From positions 1 through 64,000 of the forward strand of contig UQHQ01000002.1 in NCBI GenBank assembly GCA_900540945.1: a stretch of DNA of 64,000 nucleotides, written 5' to 3'. A program made the position numbers and the translations under genes. This document shows, piece after piece, positions 56,811 through 64,000 of the stretch (positions are counted from its first letter, which is position 1; the number at the start of each line of letters is the position of its first letter). The notes below the pieces were generated by a model. It saw only the letters and a list, made by a program, of their open reading frames with translations, was not told where the DNA came from and ran no database searches. Source of the stretch: an uncultured Collinsella sp. Lineage in GTDB: Bacteria > Actinomycetota > Coriobacteriia > Coriobacteriales > Coriobacteriaceae.

Positions 56811-57065
56811 TTATTCCACCGTTCCGTAGACGGCGCCCCAGCCGTGGGCGGCCAAGGCGGAGTTGAGCTGGTCGCAAAGTGACTGGCGGTCGTAATAGCC
56901 GGGCGGTAGCAGGTTGACGATTTCCATGAGATCGGGCGCCAGGTCCAAGATTTCGGCCTGCACGATGAGATCCAGGCGGTCGATGGCGTGGCGGTCGTAA
57001 AACAGCCCGTCGACCAGGCGCTGCAGGTCGCCGAATTCCTCGGCCTGAAACGATCCGTACTCCAT
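56811..57065 (-). CDS. Small conserved protein of unknown function
   Basis: An 84-residue acidic soluble protein starting MEYGSFQAEEFGDLQRLVDG and ending GWGAVYGTVE. AAGGAGG precedes the ATG at 57065; the frame is open a further 17 codons. It has two or three predicted helices and no motif I recognise. It is convergent with nhaA and divergent from the aspartate aminotransferase gene. The strong ribosome binding site supports it as a real gene. Confidence 0.65.
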   Translation of the reverse strand: MEYGSFQAEEFGDLQRLVDGLFYDRHAIDRLDLIVQAEILDLAPDLMEIVNLLPPGYYDRQSLCDQLNSALAAHGWGAVYGTVE

Positions 57066-57214
57066 AGTGCCTCCTTGGGCGCCCCACGCCGGCATGCGCG
57101 GCGATTCGTAAATCATTGCGATGAACTTAATCTATCACGGCTTCATGCCGTTGCGGCTGTGGCGGTCTATACTTAGACGAACTGCAACGTCCCGCTTCGC
57201 GAAAGGTCGCACCC

Positions 57215-58519
57215 ATGCAGACGATCTACCAGAAGATGGAAACCACCGAACTCGATGCCGCCATCGAGGCGCTCAAAGCCGAGGTCGCCGAGGTCAAGGC
57301 CAAGGGCCTGGCGCTCGACATGGCCCGCGGCAAGCCGTCGCCCTCCCAGGTGGACATCTCTCGACCCATGCTCGATATCCTCAATGCCGATGCCGATCTG
57401 CACGACGGCAACGTCGACTGCTCAAACTACGGTTGCTTTGAGGGCATTCCCTCGGCGCGCAAGCTGGCGGGGGAGTTCCTGGGTTGCCCTGCCGAGCAGA
57501 CGCTCGTACTGGGTTCGTCGAGCCTTCTGATCGAGCACGATATCGCCGGCATGTTTTGGCGCTGCGGTTCGTGCGGCAGCGAGCCTTGGGAGGCTTACGA
57601 GGCCGCGCACGACGGCAAGAAAGTCAAGTTCCTGTGCCCTGTTCCCGGCTACGACCGTCACTTTGGCATCACCGCCGACCTGGGTATCGAGAATGTCCCC
57701 GTCGCGATGACCGATAATGGCCCCGACATGGACGAGATCGAGCGCCTCGTTGCCGCCGACGATTCCATCAAGGGTATCTGGTGCGTGCCCAAGTATTCCA
57801 ACCCCACGGGCATCACCTTTAGCGAGGACACCGTGCGTCGCCTGGTCGAGATGCCCACGGCCGCGCCCGATTTCCGCATCTTCTGGGACAACGCCTACTG
57901 CGTGCACGACCTGTACGACGAGACCGACGAGCTCGCCAATATCTTCGACCTCGCTCGCGCGGCGGGCACCGAGGACCGCGTGGTGGCTTTTGCCTCGACG
58001 TCCAAGATTACCTTCCCGGGCGCCGGCATCGGCTTCATCGGTGCGAGCCCCGCGGTCATCGCTGAGTTCTCCAAGCGCCTGAAGGCCGGCCTCATCAGCG
58101 CCGACAAGCTCAACCAGCTGCGCCACGTGCGCTTCCTTCCCACCATCGAGGCGGTCAAGGAGCACATGAAAAAGCATGCCGAGTTCCTGCGTCCGCGCTT
58201 TGAGGCCGTTGAGCGCAAGCTCACCGAGGGCCTGGGCGATACGGGCTGTGCCACCTGGACGCACCCCCGCGGCGGCTACTTTGTAAGCTTCGATGGTCCC
58301 GAGGGCTCGGCCCAGAAGGTCGCCGCGCTTTGCGCCGACCTGGGCGTCAAGCTCACGCCGGCCGGTGCCACCTGGCCCTATGGCAAGGATCCGCGCGATA
58401 CCAACATCCGTATTGCGCCGAGCTATCCCACGGTCGAGGACCTGGAGGCCGCGCTCGACGTGCTGGTGCTGGCCGTTAAGCTTGTCGCTGCCGAGCTTGC
58501 TCGTGCCGAGCGCGCCTAA
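57215..58519 (+). CDS. aspT: Aspartate aminotransferase, class Ic
   Basis: A 434-residue PLP aminotransferase of the class Ic type known from actinobacteria, which interconverts aspartate and oxaloacetate with 2-oxoglutarate/glutamate. Markers: LDMARGKPSPSQVDISRPML (near residue 34), DCSNYGCFEGIPSARKLAGE, CPVPGYDRHFGITAD, PKYSNPTGITFSE, IFWDNAYCVHDL, and the PLP lysine in FASTSKITFPGAGIGFIG (near 270). A TATACT -10 candidate lies at 57168-57173. GCGAAAGG precedes the ATG. It stands alone with a STAS gene following. Confidence 0.92.
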   Translation: MQTIYQKMETTELDAAIEALKAEVAEVKAKGLALDMARGKPSPSQVDISRPMLDILNADADLHDGNVDCSNYGCFEGIPSARKLAGEFLGCPAEQTLVLGSSSLLIEHDIAGMFWRCGSCGSEPWEAYEAAHDGKKVKFLCPVPGYDRHFGITADLGIENVPVAMTDNGPDMDEIERLVAADDSIKGIWCVPKYSNPTGITFSEDTVRRLVEMPTAAPDFRIFWDNAYCVHDLYDETDELANIFDLARAAGTEDRVVAFASTSKITFPGAGIGFIGASPAVIAEFSKRLKAGLISADKLNQLRHVRFLPTIEAVKEHMKKHAEFLRPRFEAVERKLTEGLGDTGCATWTHPRGGYFVSFDGPEGSAQKVAALCADLGVKLTPAGATWPYGKDPRDTNIRIAPSYPTVEDLEAALDVLVLAVKLVAAELARAERA

Positions 58520-58585
58520 CGCCTAGGGCCCCGCAAGTCCGCGCCCAGTACTATCCGCACTTTCGATACGTAAAGGAGCGTATAC

Positions 58586-58900
58586 ATGGATTTGGGTATT
58601 TCCACCAACCCCACGCCGGAGATCTACACCATTAAGGTAACCGGCGAGATCGATATCTCTAACGCCGATAGCCTGCGCAATGCTGTCGACCTGGCGCTCG
58701 AGCAGCCCACTGAGGCCGTTGAGCTCGATTTTGCCCAGGTGAGCTACATCGATTCGACGGGCATTGGCGTGCTCGTGGGCGCCGCGCACCACGCGGTCGA
58801 CCACGGTAAGCGCTTTAGCTGCACTAATGTGCAGCCCCAGGTGATGCGCGTGGTTCAGCTGCTGGGCGTCGACCAGGAGATTTCGATCACGGCGGCATAA
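58586..58900 (+). CDS. STAS-domain anti-sigma factor antagonist
   Basis: A 104-residue single STAS-domain protein of the SpoIIAA/RsbV type. The centre has YIDSTGIGVLVGAAHHAV, with the phosphorylatable Ser in DSTGIG (near residue 57). Such proteins bind anti-sigma factors when unphosphorylated and free the sigma factor. No anti-sigma kinase or sigma factor gene is adjacent, so the partner is elsewhere. AAAGGAG precedes the ATG. Confidence 0.9.
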   Translation: MDLGISTNPTPEIYTIKVTGEIDISNADSLRNAVDLALEQPTEAVELDFAQVSYIDSTGIGVLVGAAHHAVDHGKRFSCTNVQPQVMRVVQLLGVDQEISITAA

Positions 58901-58972
58901 TCTTTGCCCCCAAAAGGGCGTGCCGTTTGGCATATGTTTGTGATGCGCTCGGACGTTTTGGCGTCCGGGCGC

Positions 58973-58978
58973 TATACT
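58973..58978 (+). promoter_or_regulatory. Putative -10 box of the tat-hyp operon
   Basis: TATACT lies 76 bp before the tatA start codon, in an otherwise non-coding stretch. A clear -35 was not found. Confidence 0.35.
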
Positions 58979-59053
58979 TGACCGAATGAATAGACGAGTT
59001 CCGGCCGAATGGCGCGGTGCGGGCTCGACTCACATCGAGCCTTGGAGGTATGT

Positions 59054-59623
59054 GTGTTTGGTATTGGAGAGGGTGAGCTGGCAATCATCGTGGTCTTCGG
59101 CTTTTTGCTGTTTGGCCCGGATAAGCTCCCGCAGATGGGCCGTACGATCGGCCGTGCCATCCGTCAGTTCCGCGAGACGCAGGAAAAGATGACGGCCGTT
59201 GTTCAGTCCGAGATCATCGACCCGGTAAGCGAGGCCGCGTCGGCCCCGGTCAAGCCCAAGAAGGCTGCCGTCGATGATGATTCCGATGCGGACGAGGATG
59301 CCGTCGAGACGGCTGCGCCCGCAAAGAAGGAGACCTTTGCCGAGCGCCGTGCCCGCCTTGCCGCTGAGAAGGCCGCAAGCGAGGGTACCACCGAGGAGCC
59401 TGAGGCCGAGGGTGCAGAGCCTGCCGCTGCTGCTGATGCTGCCGCCGAGCCCGAGCCTGCTGCAGAGCCGGAGCCCGAGCCCGAGCCGGCAGAGCCCACG
59501 ACGGCTGACCTCTACGCCCGTCGTCCCCGTAAGCGCAAGGCCGTCGTCGACCAGCTCGCTCGCGAACTCGAGGCCGAGGACGACGCCGCTGCCGCCGACG
59601 CCCCGAAGGGAGGCGATGAGTAA
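59054..59623 (+). CDS. tatA: Twin-arginine translocase TatA/TatB family protein
   Basis: A 189-residue Tat subunit. A short N-terminus leads to one membrane helix, GEGELAIIVVFGFLLFGPDK, with the family's Phe-Gly-Pro hinge, followed by an amphipathic helix (MGRTIGRAIRQFRETQEKM) and a long acidic, Ala/Pro/Glu-rich tail from about residue 75. Length and tail suggest a TatB-like or hybrid role, but the N-terminal Glu at the TatB position is not distinct, so TatA-family is safest. I chose GTG 59054, five bases after GGAGG. It overlaps tatC by one base. Confidence 0.88.
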   Translation: MFGIGEGELAIIVVFGFLLFGPDKLPQMGRTIGRAIRQFRETQEKMTAVVQSEIIDPVSEAASAPVKPKKAAVDDDSDADEDAVETAAPAKKETFAERRARLAAEKAASEGTTEEPEAEGAEPAAAADAAAEPEPAAEPEPEPEPAEPTTADLYARRPRKRKAVVDQLARELEAEDDAAAADAPKGGDE

Positions 59624-60414
59624 TGCCTATCGGACCTGCGCGAATGCCGCTCTTCGATCACCTGGGAGAGCTTCGTCGCCGCCTGACCATCGTGGTCGTG
59701 TCGGTGTTTGCCGCCGCTATCGTGCTGTATTTCGCCACGCCCGTGGTACTCGATATCCTGGAAGACCCCATCCGCTCCTTTGTGCCGGACGGTAAGTTCT
59801 ACATCACTACCACGCTCGGCGGCTTTGGCTTGCGCTTCTCGCTGGCCATCAAGATGGCCGTGGTCATGTGCACGCCCATGATTATCTGGCAGATTCTGGC
59901 GTTTTTCCTGCCGGCGCTTCGCCCCAACGAGCGCAAGTGGGTCGTGCCCACGGTGCTCGCCTCGACGGTGCTGTTCTTCCTGGGCGCAATCTTTTGCTAC
60001 TTCATCATCATTCCCGCGGGCTTTGAGTGGCTCATCGGCGAAACCTCAGCCGTCGCCACGGCGCTGCCCGATTTGGAGAACTACGTCAACATGGAGCTGC
60101 TCTTTATGATCGGCTTTGGTGTGGCGTTTGAGCTGCCGCTCATCATCTTCTACCTGTCCGTCTTCCACATCGTGTCCTACGCTGCTTTCCGCGGTGCCTG
60201 GCGTTATGTATACGTTGGCCTGCTTGTGGGCTCGGCTGTGATTACGCCCGACGGCTCGCCCGTTACGCTGGGCCTCATGTATGGCGCTCTGCTCTCGCTC
60301 TACGAGATTTCGCTTGCCATCGCCCGTGTGGTCATTACCGCGCGCGAGGGCAAGGAGGGCTTGTTCGTGAGTCGTCTGGACCTGTTCTCGGACGACGAGG
60401 GCGACGAGGAGTAA
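59623..60414 (+). CDS. tatC: Sec-independent protein translocase TatC
   Basis: A 263-residue membrane protein with six hydrophobic segments. The N-terminus PLFDHLGELRRRLTIVVVSV is the conserved TatC start that helps bind twin-arginine signal peptides. The Pro-rich loop LAFFLPALRPNERKWVVP (near residue 88) and the Glu/Phe helix GFGVAFELPLIIFYLS are also typical. It would export folded, cofactor-bearing proteins. Its ATG overlaps the tatA stop (TAATG). hypA follows six bases after its stop, which suggests that nickel enzymes such as hydrogenase are among its cargo. Confidence 0.95.
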   Translation: MPIGPARMPLFDHLGELRRRLTIVVVSVFAAAIVLYFATPVVLDILEDPIRSFVPDGKFYITTTLGGFGLRFSLAIKMAVVMCTPMIIWQILAFFLPALRPNERKWVVPTVLASTVLFFLGAIFCYFIIIPAGFEWLIGETSAVATALPDLENYVNMELLFMIGFGVAFELPLIIFYLSVFHIVSYAAFRGAWRYVYVGLLVGSAVITPDGSPVTLGLMYGALLSLYEISLAIARVVITAREGKEGLFVSRLDLFSDDEGDEE

Positions 60415-60420
60415 ATCGGT

Positions 60421-60777
60421 ATGCACGAGGTTGGCATTGTCAACGGCATACTCGATACAGTGATTCGCGCGGCGCGTGGGGCGGGGGCCTCGCGCGCCGT
60501 TTTGGTAACGCTGCGTATCGGGGATATGACCGAGGTCGTGCGCGAGGCGCTCGACTTTGCGTGGGAGACGTTTCGCGACGAGGATCCGCTCACGCAAGGC
60601 TGCGAGCTTGCCGTGGAGGAGGTCCATCCACAAAGCGAGTGTCTGGATTGCGGCGAGGTTTTCGACCACGATCGCTTCCATTGCCGCTGTCCCCAATGTG
60701 GCGGCGCCAACGTGCGCCTGTTGCACGGCCGCGAGCTCGACGTCGCGAGTATCGAAATCGAAACCCCCGACGATTAG
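60421..60777 (+). CDS. hypA: Hydrogenase/urease nickel chaperone HypA
   Basis: A 118-residue nickel metallochaperone. The N-terminal Met-His-Glu (MHEVGI) is the nickel site, and the zinc ribbon has two Cys pairs, CLDC (near 74) and CPQC (near 91). It delivers nickel to hydrogenase together with HypB. It starts six bases after tatC and is followed by hypB, so a tat-hyp transcript is likely. No hydrogenase structural genes lie in the window. Confidence 0.95.
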   Translation: MHEVGIVNGILDTVIRAARGAGASRAVLVTLRIGDMTEVVREALDFAWETFRDEDPLTQGCELAVEEVHPQSECLDCGEVFDHDRFHCRCPQCGGANVRLLHGRELDVASIEIETPDD

Positions 60778-60832
60778 CCCGCTAGCCATCTGGGGACGGG
60801 GTATAAAGGGGCAGAAGTAAGGAGTGCTGAGT

Positions 60833-61516
60833 ATGGCCGAGAAAACGATTGATATCGCGTCGCCGATTCTGTCGCGCAATGAGCGCCTGGCAGATCAGCT
60901 ACGTCAGCGATTTAATGAGACAAACACCTATGTGATCAATGTGCTGTCGAGTCCCGGCTCGGGTAAGACAACCACGATTCTGGGCACCAACGAGCGCCTG
61001 CGCGACAAGGCCGGCCTGCGCTGCGCCGTCATCGAGGGCGATATCGCCTCGGATGTCGATGCCATTACCATGAAGGAAGCCGGCATGCCCGCCATCCAGA
61101 TCAACACGGGCGGCCTGTGCCACCTCGAGGGCAACATGATCATGGAGGCCGTTGACGCGTTCGACCAGGCGGTGGGCCTTCAAAACATCGATGTCATCTT
61201 TATCGAAAACGTGGGCAACTTGGTCTGCCCGGTCGACTTTGACCTGGGCGAGAACCTGTCCATCATGATTCTCTCGGTGCCCGAGGGCGACGACAAGCCT
61301 ATCAAGTACCCGGGCATCTTCCAGCACGCCGGCGCACAGCTGCTCAACAAGGTCGACGTGGCTCCGGCTTTCGATTTTGACATGGATAGGTATACTAAGA
61401 CACTCGATGACCTCAATCCGCAGGCGCCGCGGTTTGCCGTGAGCGCGCGCAAGGGCGAGGGCATGGATGCCTGGTGCGATTGGCTCATCGGGCAGATCGA
61501 GCAAGCAAGGGCGTAA
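60833..61516 (+). CDS. hypB: Hydrogenase nickel incorporation GTPase HypB
   Basis: A 227-residue SIMIBI-class GTPase. Walker A is SSPGSGKTTTILG (near residue 40); IEGDIASDVDA and the metal/Cys-His segment NTGGLCHLEGNMI (near residue 95) follow, then VGNLVCPVDFDLGE and the LLNKVDVAPAFD guanine-recognition motif. There is no histidine-rich nickel-storage N-terminus. It hydrolyses GTP to insert nickel passed from HypA. AAGGAG precedes the ATG at 60833; a GTG lies three codons upstream. Confidence 0.94.
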   Translation: MAEKTIDIASPILSRNERLADQLRQRFNETNTYVINVLSSPGSGKTTTILGTNERLRDKAGLRCAVIEGDIASDVDAITMKEAGMPAIQINTGGLCHLEGNMIMEAVDAFDQAVGLQNIDVIFIENVGNLVCPVDFDLGENLSIMILSVPEGDDKPIKYPGIFQHAGAQLLNKVDVAPAFDFDMDRYTKTLDDLNPQAPRFAVSARKGEGMDAWCDWLIGQIEQARA

Positions 61517-61570
61517 ATCGGCCGCCATACGGGCGGGCGTAGCCGCAGAGACACGAGATAGGAGCCTCTT

Positions 61571-64000
61571 TTGAAGCTCATCATCGCCGAGAAAAACGAC
61601 GCCGCGCGTCAGATCGCCGAGCGTCTGTCCACGGGCAAACCCAAAAAGGACAAGGTGTACAACATCGCCATCTACCGTTTTGAGTGGAAGGGCGAGGAGT
61701 GCGTGACGATCGGTCTTGCCGGTCACATCCTTGCGCCCGATTTTTGTGACAGCGTGCTGTTCGATAAAAAGCTGGGCTGGTATTCGGTCACCGAGGACGG
61801 CGAGATGCTGCCGGCCGACATACCCGATGGCCTGGCACGTCCGCCCTACGACACCAAGCGCAAGCCGTTTCTTGCCGATGGCATCTCCATCAAGGGCTGG
61901 AAGCTCGAGAGCCTGCCCTATCTCACCTGGGCGCCCGTCATTAAGTTGCCGGCCGAGAAAGAACTCATTCGCTCGCTCAAGAACCTTGCCAAGAAGTCCG
62001 ACAGCGTCATCATTGCTACGGACTTCGATCGCGAGGGCGAGCTGATCGGTTCGGACGCCCTCAACAAGGTGCGCGAGGTTGCGCCCGACCTGCCGGTCGC
62101 TCGCGCCCAGTATTCTTCGTTTACCAAGGCCGAGATCACGCAGGCCTTCGATAATCTCGTCTCGCTCGACCAGAACCTGGCCGACGCCGGCGAGAGCCGT
62201 CAGCACATCGACCTCATCTGGGGCGCGGTGCTCACGCGCTACCTAACGCTCGCCAAGTTTGGCGGTTTTGGCAACGTGCGTTCTGCCGGCCGCGTGCAGA
62301 CTCCGACGCTTGCCCTGGTGGTCGAGCGCGAGCGCGAGCGCATGGCGTTTGTGCCCGAGGATTATTGGCAGATTCGCGGCATGGGTGCCGCTCAGGGTGC
62401 TGCCGAGGACGACCGCTTTAAGATCGCGCACAAGACGGCACGCTTTACCGACAAGGATGCTGCCGAGACGGCGTATGATCACGTCGACGGCGCCAAGACG
62501 GCGACCGTTGCCGCGGTGACCAAGCGCTCGCGTAAGCAGCAGCCGCCCACGCCGTTTGCGACCACCTCGCTGCAGGCTGCCGCCGCGGCCGAGGGCATCT
62601 CGCCTGCGCGTACGATGCGCATCGCCGAGTCCCTCTACATGGCCGGTCTCATCAGCTATCCGCGTGTCGACAACACCGTGTACCCTGCGACGCTCGATTT
62701 GGGTGCCGTGGTGAGCGACCTTGCAAAGATCAACCCGGCGCTGGCGCCTGTGTGCAAAAAGGTGCTTGCTGGCCCCATGAAGCCCACGCGCGGCAAAGTC
62801 GAAACCACCGACCACCCGCCTATTTACCCCACGGGCGAGGGCGATCCGTCCACGCTCGACGGCGGCCAGCGCAAGCTCTACGACCTCATCGCCCGCCGCT
62901 TCCTGGCGACGCTTATGGGTCCTGCGACCATCGAGAACACCAAGCTCGAGCTCGATGTGAACGGCGAGCCGTTCGTGGCTTCGGGCGATGTGCTCGTGAC
63001 CCCGGGCTTCCGCGAGGCGTACCCGTACGGCCTTAAGCGCGACGAGCAGATGCCGCCGCTGGAGCAGGGCGACACGGTCGACGTGTTCGACATTAAGCTC
63101 GAGGCCAAGCAGACCGAGCCGCCCGCGCGCTACAGCCAGGGCAAGCTCGTGCAGGAGATGGAGAAGCGCGGCCTGGGTACTAAGTCCACGCGCGCGAGCA
63201 TCATCGAGCGCCTGTACGCCGTGCGCTATCTCAAAAACGATCCCGTGGAGCCGAGCCAGCTGGGCATCGCCATCATCGATGCACTGTCGCAGTTTGCCCC
63301 GCGCATCACGAGCCCCGATATGACCAGCGAGCTCGACGGCGACATGACCCGCGTGGAGCGCGGCGAGGACACCGAAGAGCATGTCGTGACGCACTCGCGC
63401 GCGCTGCTGGCCGGTGTGCTCGACGAGCTGCTCAAGCATACGCAGGAACTGGGCGATGCTATCAGCGACGCCGTCACGGCCGATGCGCGCGTGGGCGCCT
63501 GCCCCAAGTGCGGCAAGGACTTGGTTATGAAGACGAGCGCCAAGACCCGCGGCAGCTTTATCGGCTGCATGGGCTGGCCCGACTGCGATGTGACCTATCC
63601 GGTGCCGAGCGGCGTCAAGGTGAGCCCGCTCGAGGGCGAGGCTGCTGTGTGCCCCGAATGCGGTGCGCCGCGCATTAAGTGCCAGCCGTTCCGCCAAAAG
63701 GCTTTCGAGATTTGCGTGAACCCCACATGCCCCACCAACTACGAGCCCGACCTTAAGGTGGGCGAGTGCAAGGTGTGCGCCGAGGCAGGACGCCATGGCG
63801 ACCTGATCGCACACAAGAGCGAGAAGAGCGGCAAGCGCTTTATCCGCTGCACCAACTATGACGACTGCGGCGTGAGCTATCCGCTGCCGGCGCGTGGCAA
63901 GCTCGAGGCGACGGGCGAGACCTGCCCCGAGTGCGGCGCCCCCATCGTGGTAGTCAACACCGCGCGCGGCCCGTGGCGCATCTGCGTGAACATGGACTGC
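61571..64000 (+). CDS. topA: DNA topoisomerase I, type IA, with zinc fingers (cut by window end)
   Basis: At least 810 residues, with no stop before the window ends. The TOPRIM domain starts KLIIAEKNDAARQIAERL and carries ATDFDREGELIGSDAL with the acidic Asp-x-Asp-x-Glu (near residues 151-155). The catalytic Tyr is in MAGLISYPRVDNTVY (near residue 363). Beyond residue 640 come repeated zinc-ribbon units with CPKC, CPEC, CKVC and CPEC pairs. The TOPRIM N-terminus and short core resemble archaeal-type topoisomerase I. The start TTG at 61571 follows AGGAG by eight bases. It would relax negative supercoils. Confidence 0.93.
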   Translation, partial: MKLIIAEKNDAARQIAERLSTGKPKKDKVYNIAIYRFEWKGEECVTIGLAGHILAPDFCDSVLFDKKLGWYSVTEDGEMLPADIPDGLARPPYDTKRKPFLADGISIKGWKLESLPYLTWAPVIKLPAEKELIRSLKNLAKKSDSVIIATDFDREGELIGSDALNKVREVAPDLPVARAQYSSFTKAEITQAFDNLVSLDQNLADAGESRQHIDLIWGAVLTRYLTLAKFGGFGNVRSAGRVQTPTLALVVERERERMAFVPEDYWQIRGMGAAQGAAEDDRFKIAHKTARFTDKDAAETAYDHVDGAKTATVAAVTKRSRKQQPPTPFATTSLQAAAAAEGISPARTMRIAESLYMAGLISYPRVDNTVYPATLDLGAVVSDLAKINPALAPVCKKVLAGPMKPTRGKVETTDHPPIYPTGEGDPSTLDGGQRKLYDLIARRFLATLMGPATIENTKLELDVNGEPFVASGDVLVTPGFREAYPYGLKRDEQMPPLEQGDTVDVFDIKLEAKQTEPPARYSQGKLVQEMEKRGLGTKSTRASIIERLYAVRYLKNDPVEPSQLGIAIIDALSQFAPRITSPDMTSELDGDMTRVERGEDTEEHVVTHSRALLAGVLDELLKHTQELGDAISDAVTADARVGACPKCGKDLVMKTSAKTRGSFIGCMGWPDCDVTYPVPSGVKVSPLEGEAAVCPECGAPRIKCQPFRQKAFEICVNPTCPTNYEPDLKVGECKVCAEAGRHGDLIAHKSEKSGKRFIRCTNYDDCGVSYPLPARGKLEATGETCPECGAPIVVVNTARGPWRICVNMDC

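Overview
The window is a gene-dense, high-G+C chromosomal segment. Gene content and style suggest a gut actinobacterium of the class Coriobacteriia, most like Collinsella: many PTS genes, class Ic aspartate aminotransferase, family II pyrophosphatase, archaeal-style zinc-finger topoisomerase I, GTG/TTG starts behind strong ribosome binding sites, and short intergenic repeats scattered throughout. This assignment is an inference; there is no rRNA gene to confirm it.

Layout. 1-3.5 kb: the tail of a membrane protein, an MFS transporter and a pair resembling fructoselysine-6-phosphate deglycase (FrlB) and fructoselysine epimerase (FrlC). 3.8-11.9 kb: a histidine operon, hisZ-hisG (fused), hisD, hisC, hisB, hisH, hisA, hisF, hisI, hisE. 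A PHP-type histidinol phosphatase lies just beyond it on the other strand and completes the pathway. 13.3-15.3 kb: a free-standing LarC C-terminal domain, a YfcE-type phosphodiesterase and MazG. 15.3-16.7 kb: a DUF4143 ATPase behind three phased direct repeats. 17-20.4 kb: enolase, an FtsB/DivIC-like protein and a Ppx/GppA phosphatase. 20.4-20.8 kb: tRNA-Leu(TAA) with a duplicated tail and terminator. 21.6-25.2 kb: an orphan PTS IIB, a VOC protein, and a two-component system with a DUF4342 protein. 25.7-32.1 kb: an AT-richer accessory stretch with a NUDIX hydrolase, a PLD-helicase-DUF3427 protein, two overlapping metallophosphoesterases, and a Glu-Q-tRNA(Asp) synthetase that ends in what looks like the tail of a DUF1778 antitoxin.

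32.7-47 kb: a DUF2207 membrane protein, a GNAT acetyltransferase, purH, a second two-component system, hipBA with twin operators, a universal stress protein, uppP and a pcrA/uvrD helicase. 47-54 kb: a beta-glucoside locus (gntR-manA divergent from bgl, PTS IIC, IIB, IIA and a ROK glucokinase) that would import beta-glucosides as phosphates, split them, and phosphorylate the glucose released. 54-64 kb: ppaC, nhaA, aspartate aminotransferase, a STAS protein, tatA-tatC, hypA-hypB, and topA, which runs off the end.

The most unusual layer lies between genes. There are two 180-bp near-perfect palindromes whose outer arms differ between copies yet stay complementary within each copy, and a related 136-bp palindrome. 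Three ~100-130-bp long hairpins follow genes, two of them with the same apical stem. At least two families of short dispersed motifs are also present. I saw no CRISPR array, prophage, insertion sequence or rRNA operon.
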